Shown: positions 35,001 to 43,479 of the stretch, one piece after another | Numbering within the stretch: position 1 is the first letter of the stretch | Layout: every line of letters begins with the position of its first letter | Assembly (NCBI GenBank): GCA_964437595.1 | Contig: CAYTHO010000021.1 | Location: 1-64,000, forward strand | Reading direction: 5' to 3' | DNA from: DSYU01 sp964437595 | Lineage (GTDB): Bacteria > Chloroflexota > Anaerolineae > Anaerolineales > Anaerolineaceae | Length of the DNA stretch: 64,000 bases | Program-made: the position numbers and the translations under genes | The notes under the pieces: model-generated | Seen by the model: only the letters and a program-made list of their open reading frames with translations | Told to the model about the DNA's origin: nothing | Database searches by the model: none

Positions 35001-36008
35001 TCAATAACACCAGTATGCCGTCGCCGTGCGGCCATCCAGCGACCAGACGAGATCCGCGCCCGAATACCAGGTGAATTCGAATGCGCCGATAACCCGTCCA
35101 ACCTCGAAGTGCGTGGGCTGCGGGGGGTTGATCGCGGCGGCAGGGTCATTGAGGTTGTTTAGCGGTCCAACAGGGATATCCACATCGTTTGGATTGTCGT
35201 TGTGATAATCAAAGTATGCCCGGCATCCGCCGTTGGCTACTTGATAGGCGTCACCGTTGTTTTGGGCAATGGGGCGTATCGGCGCGTAGGTGGGCGTGGG
35301 GGATACTGGGGTAGCAGGCGTGGGCTGCGGGGTGAATGTGGCCGTCCAGGTTGGCGGCGGCGGTGGCGGCGGCGGAGGAGGGGTTGGCGTTGCTGGCGGT
35401 ACCGGGGTATTGGTGGAGGTCGATGTTGGAGTGAAGGTCAGCGTGGGTGGGGGCACCGGGGTATGCGTGGCGGTGGGCTCGGGCGGCGGTGGTGGCGGCG
35501 GGGGCAGCGTGGCAGACGGTATAAAGCGGGTGCTGGTCGCCGATGGCCGGGGGGTCGAAGAGGGTTCAAGGGTGCTGGTGGAGGTTGGCGTAGAAACGGT
35601 GACCATGCGAGTGGACGTTGGCGTAATGCCCTGGGGCCTGTCTGGCGTATTCGATGCACTTGGGGCCTGGGGCGTAGCGGTTGCGGTGATCTGCGCGATG
35701 ACCACGCCTGTGGGAACAGGTGGTTCCCAATACCTACCAACGATAATAGTCGGTTCTTCAGTTTGGATATCTTCCAGGAAGGCCTGGAAGTTAATTGGGG
35801 CAATCTTATCGTAAGCCCACTGACGATAATCAGCGGAGAGCAGGGACCTTGTATCACGGCCAGATTTGCCCGGGGCGATCATCAGCGCCATCTGGCCGCA
35901 GCATAATAAAGTGCCCATGATTAAGGGAATCAAAAGCAACCAGATCAGCAAATCTCGTAAAGACCGGTGCTTCTCGTTTTCTTGGCTGCTCGCGGAATGT
36001 TGCCCCAT
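35001..36008 (-). CDS. membrane-anchored protein with Thr/Pro linker and oligo-proline tracts
   Basis: 335 aa. A hydrophobic helix at residues 19-45 (LLIWLLLIPLIMGTLLCCGQMALMI) anchors it. A very long low-complexity linker (about 108-245) is built from Thr, Ser and Pro and includes runs of 8 and 10 consecutive prolines. The C-terminal 90 residues look folded (NGGCRAYFDYHNDNPNDVDIPVG, HFEVGRVIGAFEFTWYSGADLVWSLDGRTATAYWCY), aromatic and Cys-containing, so probably extracellular. It lies 32 nt after the receiver/pseudo-kinase gene and is likely in the same operon. Function unknown; antisense frames here are artefacts of the repeats. Confidence 0.78.
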   Translation of the reverse strand: MGQHSASSQENEKHRSLRDLLIWLLLIPLIMGTLLCCGQMALMIAPGKSGRDTRSLLSADYRQWAYDKIAPINFQAFLEDIQTEEPTIIVGRYWEPPVPTGVVIAQITATATPQAPSASNTPDRPQGITPTSTRMVTVSTPTSTSTLEPSSTPRPSATSTRFIPSATLPPPPPPPPEPTATHTPVPPPTLTFTPTSTSTNTPVPPATPTPPPPPPPPPPTWTATFTPQPTPATPVSPTPTYAPIRPIAQNNGDAYQVANGGCRAYFDYHNDNPNDVDIPVGPLNNLNDPAAAINPPQPTHFEVGRVIGAFEFTWYSGADLVWSLDGRTATAYWCY

Positions 36009-36040
36009 TCGACCCCTTATCGACGCTCGCCTGTGGGAGT

Positions 36041-37468
36041 TTATCCCAGAGCGGGCTGTTCAGTGGTTGGCATACAGACGTAGATGGTGCTGCCTTGCTT
36101 CCCCTGCCCGCCAACCCAAACTTGCCCGCCCATACGGTCAATGATGGTTTTGACCAGGGCCATTTCCAGTCCGGTTACTCCGGGTCCCGAACCGGTTTTT
36201 ACAAAGGATTTTTCAAAGATGCGAGGCAAATCTGCATCGCTGACTGCCGGACCATCGTCACTAATACTGACCCACACCTGCCCATTATGATTGCGGGCAT
36301 ATAAACGGATGGTTCCGCCTTTTTCACTGCGCGACACGGCCCGGTTGATTAAACCGTTCAACAGGCGCCGGATCAATTCCGGGTCCGCAGTCACCTGCGG
36401 TAGATTGTTCTCGATGGCGAGATCGAGCACGATGCTGGTTGATTGGCTCTGGCGAACCTCATCCAGCACGGTGCTCAGGTCGATGTTGGTGGATTGCAGG
36501 TTGATCCCCGAATCGATGCGAAGCAACGCGTTGAGGTCATCTCCCCATTCCTGGATGCGTTTCCAAATTTGCGTCAGGCGAAAAACAACCTCGCTCACGC
36601 GTTCATTTTGTGAGGTCAGGATATTCAGCTCTACAAGGGCGTTCATTGCCTGGGCCAAAGGAATGCGAATGCGGCTGCCTGCTTCTACCAGTAACTGCGA
36701 CTTTAGCTCTTCCATGCGTTTTACATGGGTGATGTCTCGCAGCACCGCCACCCAGCCATAATGCGTTTCTGTATCTTCTGGGATCGGGGTCAGGCTGACC
36801 ATCTGGACTGTACCATTCATCCAATTGGTTTCAACGACGGCAGGCAGATTGCCACCCACCGCCTTCCAGTTAGTAATCAACGTGCACAGCACTGGCGGCA
36901 GGCTTTGGAAAGCATCTGTCCCTTCCAGGTTTTCAACGCCCATCAGGCGGCAGGCCGCGGGGTTAGCAATTTGCAGGACGCCATTTCCACTGGCAGAGAG
37001 AATAGCATCGCCGGTATTGGTGATTAAAGCGCGCAGCCGATCGGCTTCATGCTGCACGCGGACGCGCAGCTCTTCACGCTCAATCAGCAGCCGGCGGTGG
37101 GTGGCGGCCCTTTCGACGGCTAAAAGGAGCTGGCTCATAGATTCAAATGGCTTGAGTAGATAGTCATAGGCGCCACCAGCCCGCAGAGCCGAGATGGCGT
37201 TTTCGATATCGGGCGCAGCCGTGACGACCACAACCTCTACATGCTCATCCAGTTTGCGGGCTTCACGCAGCAGCTCTAAACCGGACATGCCCGGCATCAT
37301 CATATCCGTGAGGAGCACGGAGAACGCCGGTTGGGACGCCATAATTTTTAGGGCGCTAAAACCGTCCGCGGCCTGTTCCACCTGATATCCCCGCCTGCGC
37401 AGCGCGAGTGCCATCAAATTCAGCAGGGCTTCGTCATCGTCGATTACCAGTACGCGTTCAGGGCTCAT
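36041..37468 (-). CDS. receiver-PAS-pseudo-histidine-kinase protein
   Basis: 475 aa, soluble. Receiver domain intact: Asp10-12, phospho-acceptor Asp55 (LLTDMMMPGMSG), Thr83 and Lys106 (YLLKPFES). A PAS domain spans about 145-250. In the HisKA-like region the motif normally reading SHEIRTPL reads GSRIRIPL, so the acceptor His is replaced by Ser265. The ATPase domain keeps an Asn box (LLNGLINRA) but has DDGPAV for DxGxGI and GVTGLEMAL for GTGLGLAL. It is therefore probably unable to autophosphorylate. Its start overlaps the stop of the upstream sensor kinase (ATGA), so the kinase is the likely phosphodonor of its receiver. Confidence 0.88.
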   Translation of the reverse strand: MSPERVLVIDDDEALLNLMALALRRRGYQVEQAADGFSALKIMASQPAFSVLLTDMMMPGMSGLELLREARKLDEHVEVVVVTAAPDIENAISALRAGGAYDYLLKPFESMSQLLLAVERAATHRRLLIEREELRVRVQHEADRLRALITNTGDAILSASGNGVLQIANPAACRLMGVENLEGTDAFQSLPPVLCTLITNWKAVGGNLPAVVETNWMNGTVQMVSLTPIPEDTETHYGWVAVLRDITHVKRMEELKSQLLVEAGSRIRIPLAQAMNALVELNILTSQNERVSEVVFRLTQIWKRIQEWGDDLNALLRIDSGINLQSTNIDLSTVLDEVRQSQSTSIVLDLAIENNLPQVTADPELIRRLLNGLINRAVSRSEKGGTIRLYARNHNGQVWVSISDDGPAVSDADLPRIFEKSFVKTGSGPGVTGLEMALVKTIIDRMGGQVWVGGQGKQGSTIYVCMPTTEQPALG

Positions 37469-39438
37469 TGCGGTGTCTCTCCAGGTTCTATGGATGGTTG
37501 TGTAATAGGTAGAATGATGGTGAATTGGGTACCTACCCCTAGTTCGCTTTCTACTTCGATCCTACCTTTATGGTTCGCAATGATCCCATAGCTTACCGAT
37601 AAACCAAGCCCGGTGCCTTCACCTTCTTTTTTCGTGGTGAAGAATGGATCGAATATTCGTTTCAGGTGTTCAGGAGAAATACCGCTGCCGGTATCCCGAA
37701 TGGAGATTTGTGCTGTTCCATCTACCTGTTTTAAGGCAATCCGCAGATCTCCTCTTTCAGGCATGGCATGCACAGCATTATGGATCATGTTGATCAATAC
37801 CTGTTCGATCTGCTGCGCGTCATAGGTTACCATGAGGGGGGTCTCTGGTAGGTCGGAAACAGTATTGTACTTGCGCGTTAAGTATGCCGTTAATCGCATG
37901 GATGTCTGGATTGTCTCGCGTAGATCCAGGTAGCGCATTTCAGGCTTCGACTGGCGGGCAAATTTCAACAGGTCTGAAACGATCGTGTTCCCTTTGACTG
38001 CGCTTTCGCGAATCACCTTCAAACCGTGCCGGGTAGCTTCGTCAATGCTTTCGTCATCGGCCAGGACCTCGGACATACCCATGATTACCGCGAAAGGATT
38101 CTTGACATCGTGAACGATGCCTGCGGTTAGCTGCCCAATAGAGGCCAGCTTCTCAGATTGAATGAGTTGAAGCTGCGTAGCCTCAAGCCGCTCATTGATC
38201 TCTTTCAGTTCCTTGTTGCGCTGCAACGTCTCGGCATAAAGCCGGGCGGCCTCTGCCGTTCGGTCCCGCAGGTGCAGCGTCATGGTATCAAAGGAATTGG
38301 CCAGTTCACCGATCTCATCGGCGCGCTTTAAGCCAATGCTCTGGTTAAGGTCCCCGGCTGCAACCGCTTGCGACATATCCCGAAGTCTCAGGATCGGCCG
38401 TGCAAGGTTGCGGGCCAGGAGGTACCCAATGACGATTACACCCAGGGTGCCTAATGTGAAAATCCAGACGAGCAGGTTGCGGCTTTGGGCCGCCTCGCTG
38501 ATCAAGTAATCGCTGTTTTTGATAACGCCTATCCAGCCTACGCGTGTGCTGCGAATAATCAATGGGCTGTAGGCAACCTCATAGCTGCGCTTGTTCAGGC
38601 TGATAGGTTCAGGCCGGGTATTGACATCCGAATCCAGCGCCTTGGCAAGGGAGACCAGGTTTTCAAAACCCTCTTCCTCGCCCGTCAGGGTAGAGCCGAT
38701 CATATCGCCTTTGGAATCGACCAGGACGATATTATCGGCAAGCGATTGTTTCTTTAATTCAACCAGAATATCTTCCAGGTAGGTGCCGGCCATTATGACG
38801 CCCATCATCTGGTCATTGGCGTCACGTACCGGCGCGCTGGTAAAAAGGATGGGGCCCTGTTCCAGCTTGAGCAACTGGGCGTACTTATCGCCCTGCTCGT
38901 CCACTTTTTCGATCAGTACATTATTTACGACCTCAACGCCAGAAAAATCCGTCCCCTCCTGGCGGCGGTATTCGTTTGCATTGGGCTCTCTGCCAAAGGT
39001 GACAATCTCCTGTCCGGTCGTATCCAACACGGAGATCAGGTTGACGCGCGAGTTGGCAAGGATGGGCCGCAGGAAAGAGAGGATTTGGTCCGCGTTTTTA
39101 TCAAACATGGCCTGCGCCATGCCTTCAGTAAAAATTAAAAAACGCAGCCGTTCGAGCTGGTTCTTTTCGTAATTGACGATGCCATCATTGGCTACCCGGC
39201 TGGCCTCTAGAATACTGTTGTTAAACCGCTCCCGTTCTGAATCCACAACCAGGGTGGTGGTGATAAAAATCCCCACTGCGGCAAGGATCAGGGTCAAGAT
39301 CAGGTAAGGTAAGATCAACTTGGATTGAAGACCTTGAAGGCGCAGGCGCAGCGAATTTACCTTCGACCTTAATCCGGTGAAAGCCCGTTTATTCTTTTCG
39401 ACATCGATAAGCCCCTGCTGCACTTTTGCTGTATCCAT
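37465..39438 (-). CDS. membrane sensor histidine kinase (dCache-HAMP-HisKA-HATPase)
   Basis: 657 aa. Two transmembrane helices (about 43-65 and 323-343) flank a large extracellular sensor resembling a double Cache domain (FDKNADQILSFLRPILANSRVNLISVLDTTGQEIVTFGRE, NIVLVDSKGDMIGSTL). Then HAMP (ARPILRLRDMSQAVAAGDLNQ), a coiled coil, HisKA with His443 (LTAGIVHDVKNPFAVIMG), and an intact ATPase domain (INMIHNAVHAMPE, RDTGSGISPEHLKRIFDPFFTTKKEGEGTGLGL). An active kinase; its stop is translationally coupled (ATGA) to the receiver/pseudo-kinase gene. The signal sensed is unknown. No good ribosome site is visible before the ATG. Confidence 0.93.
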   Translation of the reverse strand: MDTAKVQQGLIDVEKNKRAFTGLRSKVNSLRLRLQGLQSKLILPYLILTLILAAVGIFITTTLVVDSERERFNNSILEASRVANDGIVNYEKNQLERLRFLIFTEGMAQAMFDKNADQILSFLRPILANSRVNLISVLDTTGQEIVTFGREPNANEYRRQEGTDFSGVEVVNNVLIEKVDEQGDKYAQLLKLEQGPILFTSAPVRDANDQMMGVIMAGTYLEDILVELKKQSLADNIVLVDSKGDMIGSTLTGEEEGFENLVSLAKALDSDVNTRPEPISLNKRSYEVAYSPLIIRSTRVGWIGVIKNSDYLISEAAQSRNLLVWIFTLGTLGVIVIGYLLARNLARPILRLRDMSQAVAAGDLNQSIGLKRADEIGELANSFDTMTLHLRDRTAEAARLYAETLQRNKELKEINERLEATQLQLIQSEKLASIGQLTAGIVHDVKNPFAVIMGMSEVLADDESIDEATRHGLKVIRESAVKGNTIVSDLLKFARQSKPEMRYLDLRETIQTSMRLTAYLTRKYNTVSDLPETPLMVTYDAQQIEQVLINMIHNAVHAMPERGDLRIALKQVDGTAQISIRDTGSGISPEHLKRIFDPFFTTKKEGEGTGLGLSVSYGIIANHKGRIEVESELGVGTQFTIILPITQPSIEPGETPQ

Positions 39439-39774
39439 GCGGCGCCCAATTGAAGGATGCCAATTCCCTGCTCATAATATTAAGAAACAGCAGCAATCAT
39501 TTGTTACTGAATCTTTACCAGTATCTTACTTTGAAATCAAGAGACTACATCCACGATATATCGTACACTTTATGATGATTTACGTCAATAGCTTGTCCCC
39601 CGGCATTCCCCATTTTTATGTGTATTTTGTTTCTGTACAGAGGGAAATCCCTGGGCCGTGCCAGGGATAATCCCCGTATGTTGTCATAATTTCTTGCTCT
39701 ATACTTCAACTAGCTATATACTTTACCTGAAGTAAAAATGTTTGGCAAAATCAACCAAAAAAAGAGGTGATTTC
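39439..39774. other. divergent intergenic region
   Basis: Contains a hairpin ATCCCTGG (39647-39654) / CCAGGGAT (39661-39668) and the promoter at 39694-39722. No gene supported. Confidence 0.5.
39694..39722 (+). promoter_or_regulatory. promoter of the small 73-aa protein gene
   Basis: TTGCTC (39694-39699), 17-nt spacer, TATACT (39717-39722). Confidence 0.6.
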
Positions 39775-39996
39775 ATGGCTTTCAAATTCAAGAATTCCAA
39801 AGGAAATGAATATATCCTGCATGCTCGAAAAACCACGCTAAAAAATGGTAAAGAGCAGACCCTGTACTTTTTCGCAAAGGAGCAAAAAGAGGGGGCGATA
39901 GATGCCGTTCCGGAGGGATATCGTGTATCTGAAACGGCCAACGGGCTGCCTGTTTTGCAGCGGGCAACCGCGGCTTCTTCGGCAAAGAAGCGCTAG
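39775..39996 (+). CDS. small conserved-looking hypothetical protein
   Basis: 73 aa, very basic at both ends: MAFKFKNSKGNEYILHARKT, NGKEQTLYFFAKEQKEGAID, VPEGYRVSETANGLPVLQRA. Predicted to be a small beta-rich domain with no membrane segment or Cys. The ATG at 39775 follows AGAGGTG. It has its own promoter and a strong downstream hairpin, marking a monocistronic and probably well-expressed gene. No family recognised; a nucleic-acid-binding role would fit the charge but is a guess. Confidence 0.78.
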   Translation: MAFKFKNSKGNEYILHARKTTLKNGKEQTLYFFAKEQKEGAIDAVPEGYRVSETANGLPVLQRATAASSAKKR

Positions 39997-40021
39997 AGAC
40001 GAATAAAAGAGTCAAAAAACG

Positions 40022-40058
40022 AACACAAGGCTCTGGGTGCTCCCCAGGGCCTTGTGTT
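40022..40058 (+). terminator. hairpin terminator after the 73-aa gene
   Basis: Stem AACACAAGGCTCTGGG (40022-40037) with CCCCAGGGCCTTGTGTT (40042-40058), 16 pairs including one G-U, 4-nt loop. The T tract is poor. Confidence 0.65.
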
Positions 40059-40111
40059 ATGAATGCCAGCCCTAAATACCCGTTATAATTTGGTTGGGAT
40101 ATCAACAATAG

Positions 40112-41167
40112 ATGTTACCAACCGCTTTCGTCGACAGGCTTTCAAAAGCAGTGGATGCACGTTCGGTTTTTTTTGACCCGAGCCACGAAGCTGCGTTTCG
40201 CCTGTTTAATGGTTTTTTGGAGGGCTTTCCTGATCTGGTGGTGGATCTGTATGCCCGGACCTTGTTACTCATGAATTATGCTGAAACCCCGGGCAAGGTC
40301 CAGCAGCACATCGATATGGCGGTCGCCTATTTGCTGGAACGGCTGCCATGGGTACAGGCAGTGATTATAAAAACGCGCAGCGCCTCCGATGAACAGGCGC
40401 GCCGTGGCGTGCTTGTTTATGGGAAAACACCCAGCCGCAAGATCCGAGAGAACGGCACCTGGTACGCGGTTGACCTGACGTTGAACCTGGATGCCAGCAT
40501 CTATTTGGACACGCGCAACCTGCGCGCCTGGGCGATGAAAAACCTGGCAGGGAAGCGGGTTCTGAATACCTTTGCTTATACCGGCAGCCTGGGTACAGCC
40601 GCCATGGCGGGTGGGGCAAGCCAGGTGATACAAACGGATCTCAACCGTCGCTTCCTTAACCTGGCAAAAGACTCCTACGCGCTCAACGGTTTTCCCGTGC
40701 AGCGCTCCAACTTTATTGCCGCCGATTATTGGGTGTATGCCAGCCAGATCCGGCGAGCCGGCCAGCTCTTCGATTGTGTCTTTGTCGATCCACCCTTTTT
40801 CTCAACCACCTCCCGCGGTACCGTGGATCTGGTTTCCCAAAGCCAGCAGGTGATCAATAAGGCTCGACCGCTGGTTGGGCATGGCGGCTGGCTGGTTGCC
40901 ATAAACAATGCGCTGTTCCTCAGCGGCGCCGAGTATCTGCAGCTGCTGGAGGAACTCTGCGCGGATGGATATATGACCATCGAGTCGTTAATCGATGTGC
41001 CGCCTGATTTCACCGGCTTCCCTGAAACCCGCACGGGTTCCTTTCCGGTGGACCCGGCGCCGTTCAACCACGCAACAAAAATCGCCGTTCTGCGCGTGCG
41101 GCGTAAAGATGCGCGGTTAGCTCAGGCGGTTGAGGCCAAATCCGTTTCGTCTTCTTCGAACGCTTGA
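40112..41167 (+). CDS. class I SAM-dependent rRNA methyltransferase (RlmI/RlmK-like)
   Basis: 351 aa. An N-terminal RNA-binding-like part (SVFFDPSHEAAFRLFNGFLEGFPDLVVDLYARTLLLMNY) precedes a Rossmann methyltransferase domain: motif I VLNTFAYTGSLGTAAMAGGA, the acidic QTDLNRRFLNLAKDSYALNG, and the catalytic DPPFFS (FDCVFVDPPFFST). This layout matches 23S rRNA cytosine-C5 or guanine methyltransferases of the RlmI/RlmK group; the exact target base cannot be decided. TATAAT at 40084-40089 precedes the gene by 22 nt without a clear ribosome site. It converges with the PPK2 gene. Confidence 0.87.
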   Translation: MLPTAFVDRLSKAVDARSVFFDPSHEAAFRLFNGFLEGFPDLVVDLYARTLLLMNYAETPGKVQQHIDMAVAYLLERLPWVQAVIIKTRSASDEQARRGVLVYGKTPSRKIRENGTWYAVDLTLNLDASIYLDTRNLRAWAMKNLAGKRVLNTFAYTGSLGTAAMAGGASQVIQTDLNRRFLNLAKDSYALNGFPVQRSNFIAADYWVYASQIRRAGQLFDCVFVDPPFFSTTSRGTVDLVSQSQQVINKARPLVGHGGWLVAINNALFLSGAEYLQLLEELCADGYMTIESLIDVPPDFTGFPETRTGSFPVDPAPFNHATKIAVLRVRRKDARLAQAVEAKSVSSSSNA

Positions 41168-41177
41168 TCGGCTTGTT

Positions 41178-42017
41178 TTAAGGCTGTTCGTTTTCCAGCT
41201 CTTGCTGATATCCCGCCACATCCTTATCTTCGATAATCGAAACGGGCTTTGGGTCCAGCTTTTTGAGTGTTTCTACAATCACCTGCGCAATAAACAGGTT
41301 GCGGAACCACTTGCGGTCCGCCGGGACAATGTACCAGGGAGCATATTTGGTGCTGGTTTTTGAGATGGCGTCTTCGTAGGCCTTCTGGTAATCCTTCCAG
41401 CGTTCGCGTTCTTTTAAATCCCCCGGATTGAATTTCCAATGTTTGGCGGGGTCGGCTAACCGGTCGAGGAAGCGCTGCTTTTGTTCTTCCTTGCTGATAT
41501 GCAGGAAGAACTTCAGGATGGTTGTTCCTTCGACGGCCAGGGTCTTCTCAAAGTTGTTGAGGTCCTGGTAGCGCTTGCTCCACACCTTTTCGGACACCAG
41601 CTCGTGCACGCGAACGACGAGCACATCCTCGTAGTGGCTGCGGTTGAAGATGGTTATTTCACCTTTGCCCGGCGTTCGCTTATGGATGCGCCAGAGATAA
41701 TCGTGACTGAGCTCTTCGGCAGTGGGGGCCTTGAAACTGGCGACCGTCACACCCTGCGGGTTCACCCCATCAAAAACGTGTTCAATGGTGCCATCTTTCC
41801 CGGAGGTATCCATACCCTGCAAGACGATGAGCAGCGCGTGTTTGTGCTCGGCGTACAGGCGCTCCTGCAGGTCAGCCATCTCGCTGTTCAGTTTTACCAG
41901 CACTTCTTTGGACTTTTCCTTATCGCCATCAAATACGCTTGAATCAGATGGGTCGAATTTTTCAAGATTCACTTTAGATCCGGGTTTAATGCGATACGCA
42001 TCCAGGTCGAGTGCCAT
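41178..42017 (-). CDS. PPK2-family polyphosphate:nucleotide phosphotransferase
   Basis: 279 aa. P-loop kinase of the PPK2 family: Walker A GMDTSGKDG (residues 68-76, Lys74), Walker B IFNRSHYEDVLVVRVH (about 123-138) and the lid RFLDRLADPAKHWKFNPGDLKERERW. These enzymes move phosphate between polyphosphate and nucleotides (usually AMP or ADP to ADP or ATP). Class I versus III cannot be settled without alignment. Good ribosome site (AAAGGAGC). It is the only polyphosphate gene in the window. Confidence 0.93.
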   Translation of the reverse strand: MALDLDAYRIKPGSKVNLEKFDPSDSSVFDGDKEKSKEVLVKLNSEMADLQERLYAEHKHALLIVLQGMDTSGKDGTIEHVFDGVNPQGVTVASFKAPTAEELSHDYLWRIHKRTPGKGEITIFNRSHYEDVLVVRVHELVSEKVWSKRYQDLNNFEKTLAVEGTTILKFFLHISKEEQKQRFLDRLADPAKHWKFNPGDLKERERWKDYQKAYEDAISKTSTKYAPWYIVPADRKWFRNLFIAQVIVETLKKLDPKPVSIIEDKDVAGYQQELENEQP

Positions 42018-42065
42018 GGGTATTGCTCCTTTCGCGGGTTTCTAATCATTATACAACCGGTACTA

Positions 42066-42093
42066 TTGAACTGAAACAAAAAAACGCTATACT
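42066..42093 (+). promoter_or_regulatory. promoter of the 116-aa membrane protein gene
   Basis: TTGAAC (42066-42071), 16-nt spacer, TATACT (42088-42093). Confidence 0.6.
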
Positions 42094-42134
42094 GAAAATA
42101 TCCAGGTGGCGGTTTGTTCTGAAAGGGGAGAGAG

Positions 42135-42485
42135 ATGCAATCCGAAGGCTGGGGTCGAAGTGTTGAGCAAGGCCCGAAGAAAAAACAAGGGCCCTTTTCT
42201 ATATTCCGGTTCGGTCGTGGATCAAAGAGGAAACACGAAATGCAATCCTCACCGTTTACCGAAATGCCTGAAGAACTCAAACGAAAGCGCTTCTCGTTTG
42301 GTAAGCTGGTGCGCGGATTTTTCAATACCCTGTTCCTGGTAGCGCTGGGGCTTTCACTGATGGCGCTAATCCTCGCATTTGGCTACCAGATGATATACAA
42401 CCCGGAGGTATTGGAGGAGTGGGCCAACAAGCTGATTACGCCAGTGGCGGCATTTCTCCAATCTGTTTTACCGGCAGGGGAGTAA
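42135..42485 (+). CDS. small membrane protein
   Basis: 116 aa: a basic hydrophilic N-terminus, one transmembrane helix at about 59-83 (FFNTLFLVALGLSLMALILAFGYQ) and a short amphipathic end. There are two possible starts, both reading ATGCAATCC and each with a purine-rich site: 42135 (GGGGAGAG) and 42240 (GAGGAAA), the latter giving an 81-aa protein. The repeated start context suggests a local duplication. Family not recognised. Confidence 0.68.
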   Translation: MQSEGWGRSVEQGPKKKQGPFSIFRFGRGSKRKHEMQSSPFTEMPEELKRKRFSFGKLVRGFFNTLFLVALGLSLMALILAFGYQMIYNPEVLEEWANKLITPVAAFLQSVLPAGE

Positions 42486-42496
42486 GACCAGCTCGA

Positions 42497-43249
42497 TTAT
42501 CCCATTTGCACGTCTGCCAAACGGCGCAGGCTGAAACTGGCGTTTGGTTCTGGCGTCCAGGTGACCCAGCCCATTTTGCGCAGCAGGCGAGAAACAACGT
42601 GCCTGGGCCAGTAATCGGGGCCCCGGTGCGCGAGCAGGCGGTGGGCGGTGGTGGTGTGCGCCTGCAGGCTGTGGCGTAAATCCTGGGCGGTGCGCCCGTT
42701 AAATTCGGTGTAGCCGAACCCCACCGTCCAGACTACGTGTGAATCGCTGCTGCCCACCGAAGCCAGCCCCACCTCGGCGTGGATGCGCTGGGCAGTACGG
42801 TTGGAGCCCTGATAAAAAACGCCCGTGTTCCAGGTCTCGATGCCAACCAATACCTGGCGCGCGTCCGCATCACGCAGCACGCTGTGGACGGTGTCTCCCG
42901 ATACCCCGTGGGCGAGGAACGCGCCAGGGTGCGCAGCGACACACAACCCGCCCTGGTCGCCAACGCGCAGCACCGTTTCCAGCAGGGAAAGGCCGGGCGG
43001 CACCGGGCGCTCGATAAACAGCGCCAGCAGATGTCCATCGCGGGTGGCAACCTCGCAGCCGGGGACGACTTCGATGCCAAACCTGGGTGCGATTTGCACT
43101 GCCTCTAATGCGCCGCCAAACGCATCGTGATCGGTAATGGCAATTACATCCAGATCGGTGAAATTGGCCGCCCATTCTAGAACTGCCGGAACGGTACAGG
43201 CGCTGTCATAACTATAAGAAGTATGGATATGGAGATCTGCTGTTCCCAT
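42497..43249 (-). CDS. PHP-domain phosphoesterase
   Basis: 250 aa. The PHP metal-binding motifs are clear: DLHIHTSYSYDS at the N-terminus, ITDHDAFGG (about 38-46), PGCEVATRDGHLLALF, AAHPGAF and SSDSHVVWTVG near the end. Members hydrolyse phosphoesters with a trinuclear metal centre; related stand-alone proteins act on nucleotide 3',5'-bisphosphates or histidinol phosphate. The substrate here is unknown. It converges with the 116-aa membrane protein gene. Confidence 0.9.
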   Translation of the reverse strand: MGTADLHIHTSYSYDSACTVPAVLEWAANFTDLDVIAITDHDAFGGALEAVQIAPRFGIEVVPGCEVATRDGHLLALFIERPVPPGLSLLETVLRVGDQGGLCVAAHPGAFLAHGVSGDTVHSVLRDADARQVLVGIETWNTGVFYQGSNRTAQRIHAEVGLASVGSSDSHVVWTVGFGYTEFNGRTAQDLRHSLQAHTTTAHRLLAHRGPDYWPRHVVSRLLRKMGWVTWTPEPNASFSLRRLADVQMG

Positions 43250-43479
43250 GGCTACCGGTAAACCCCCAGAATAAAAAACGATAAAGTTATTTTTGCAACG
43301 GATAAAGTTTTATTTCGGTTAGATAATACCGCAAAATTGACAAAAAAGAGTCGTATTTGTTGTTTTTTTACATATCTGTAAACTGCGCGGCGCTGAAAAA
43401 TTCAGAAGGAAGTGCATGCGATTGGTGGAAAATATGCGGGCAACTGCACTAAAATAGAACCCAAAGGGAGAACCTATCC

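Noticed and set aside
35202..35906. Long plus-strand Gly/Arg-rich and Gly/Val-rich frames
   Set aside because: They are antisense shadows of the Thr/Pro and oligo-proline linker of the 35001-36008 gene, with no ribosome site.
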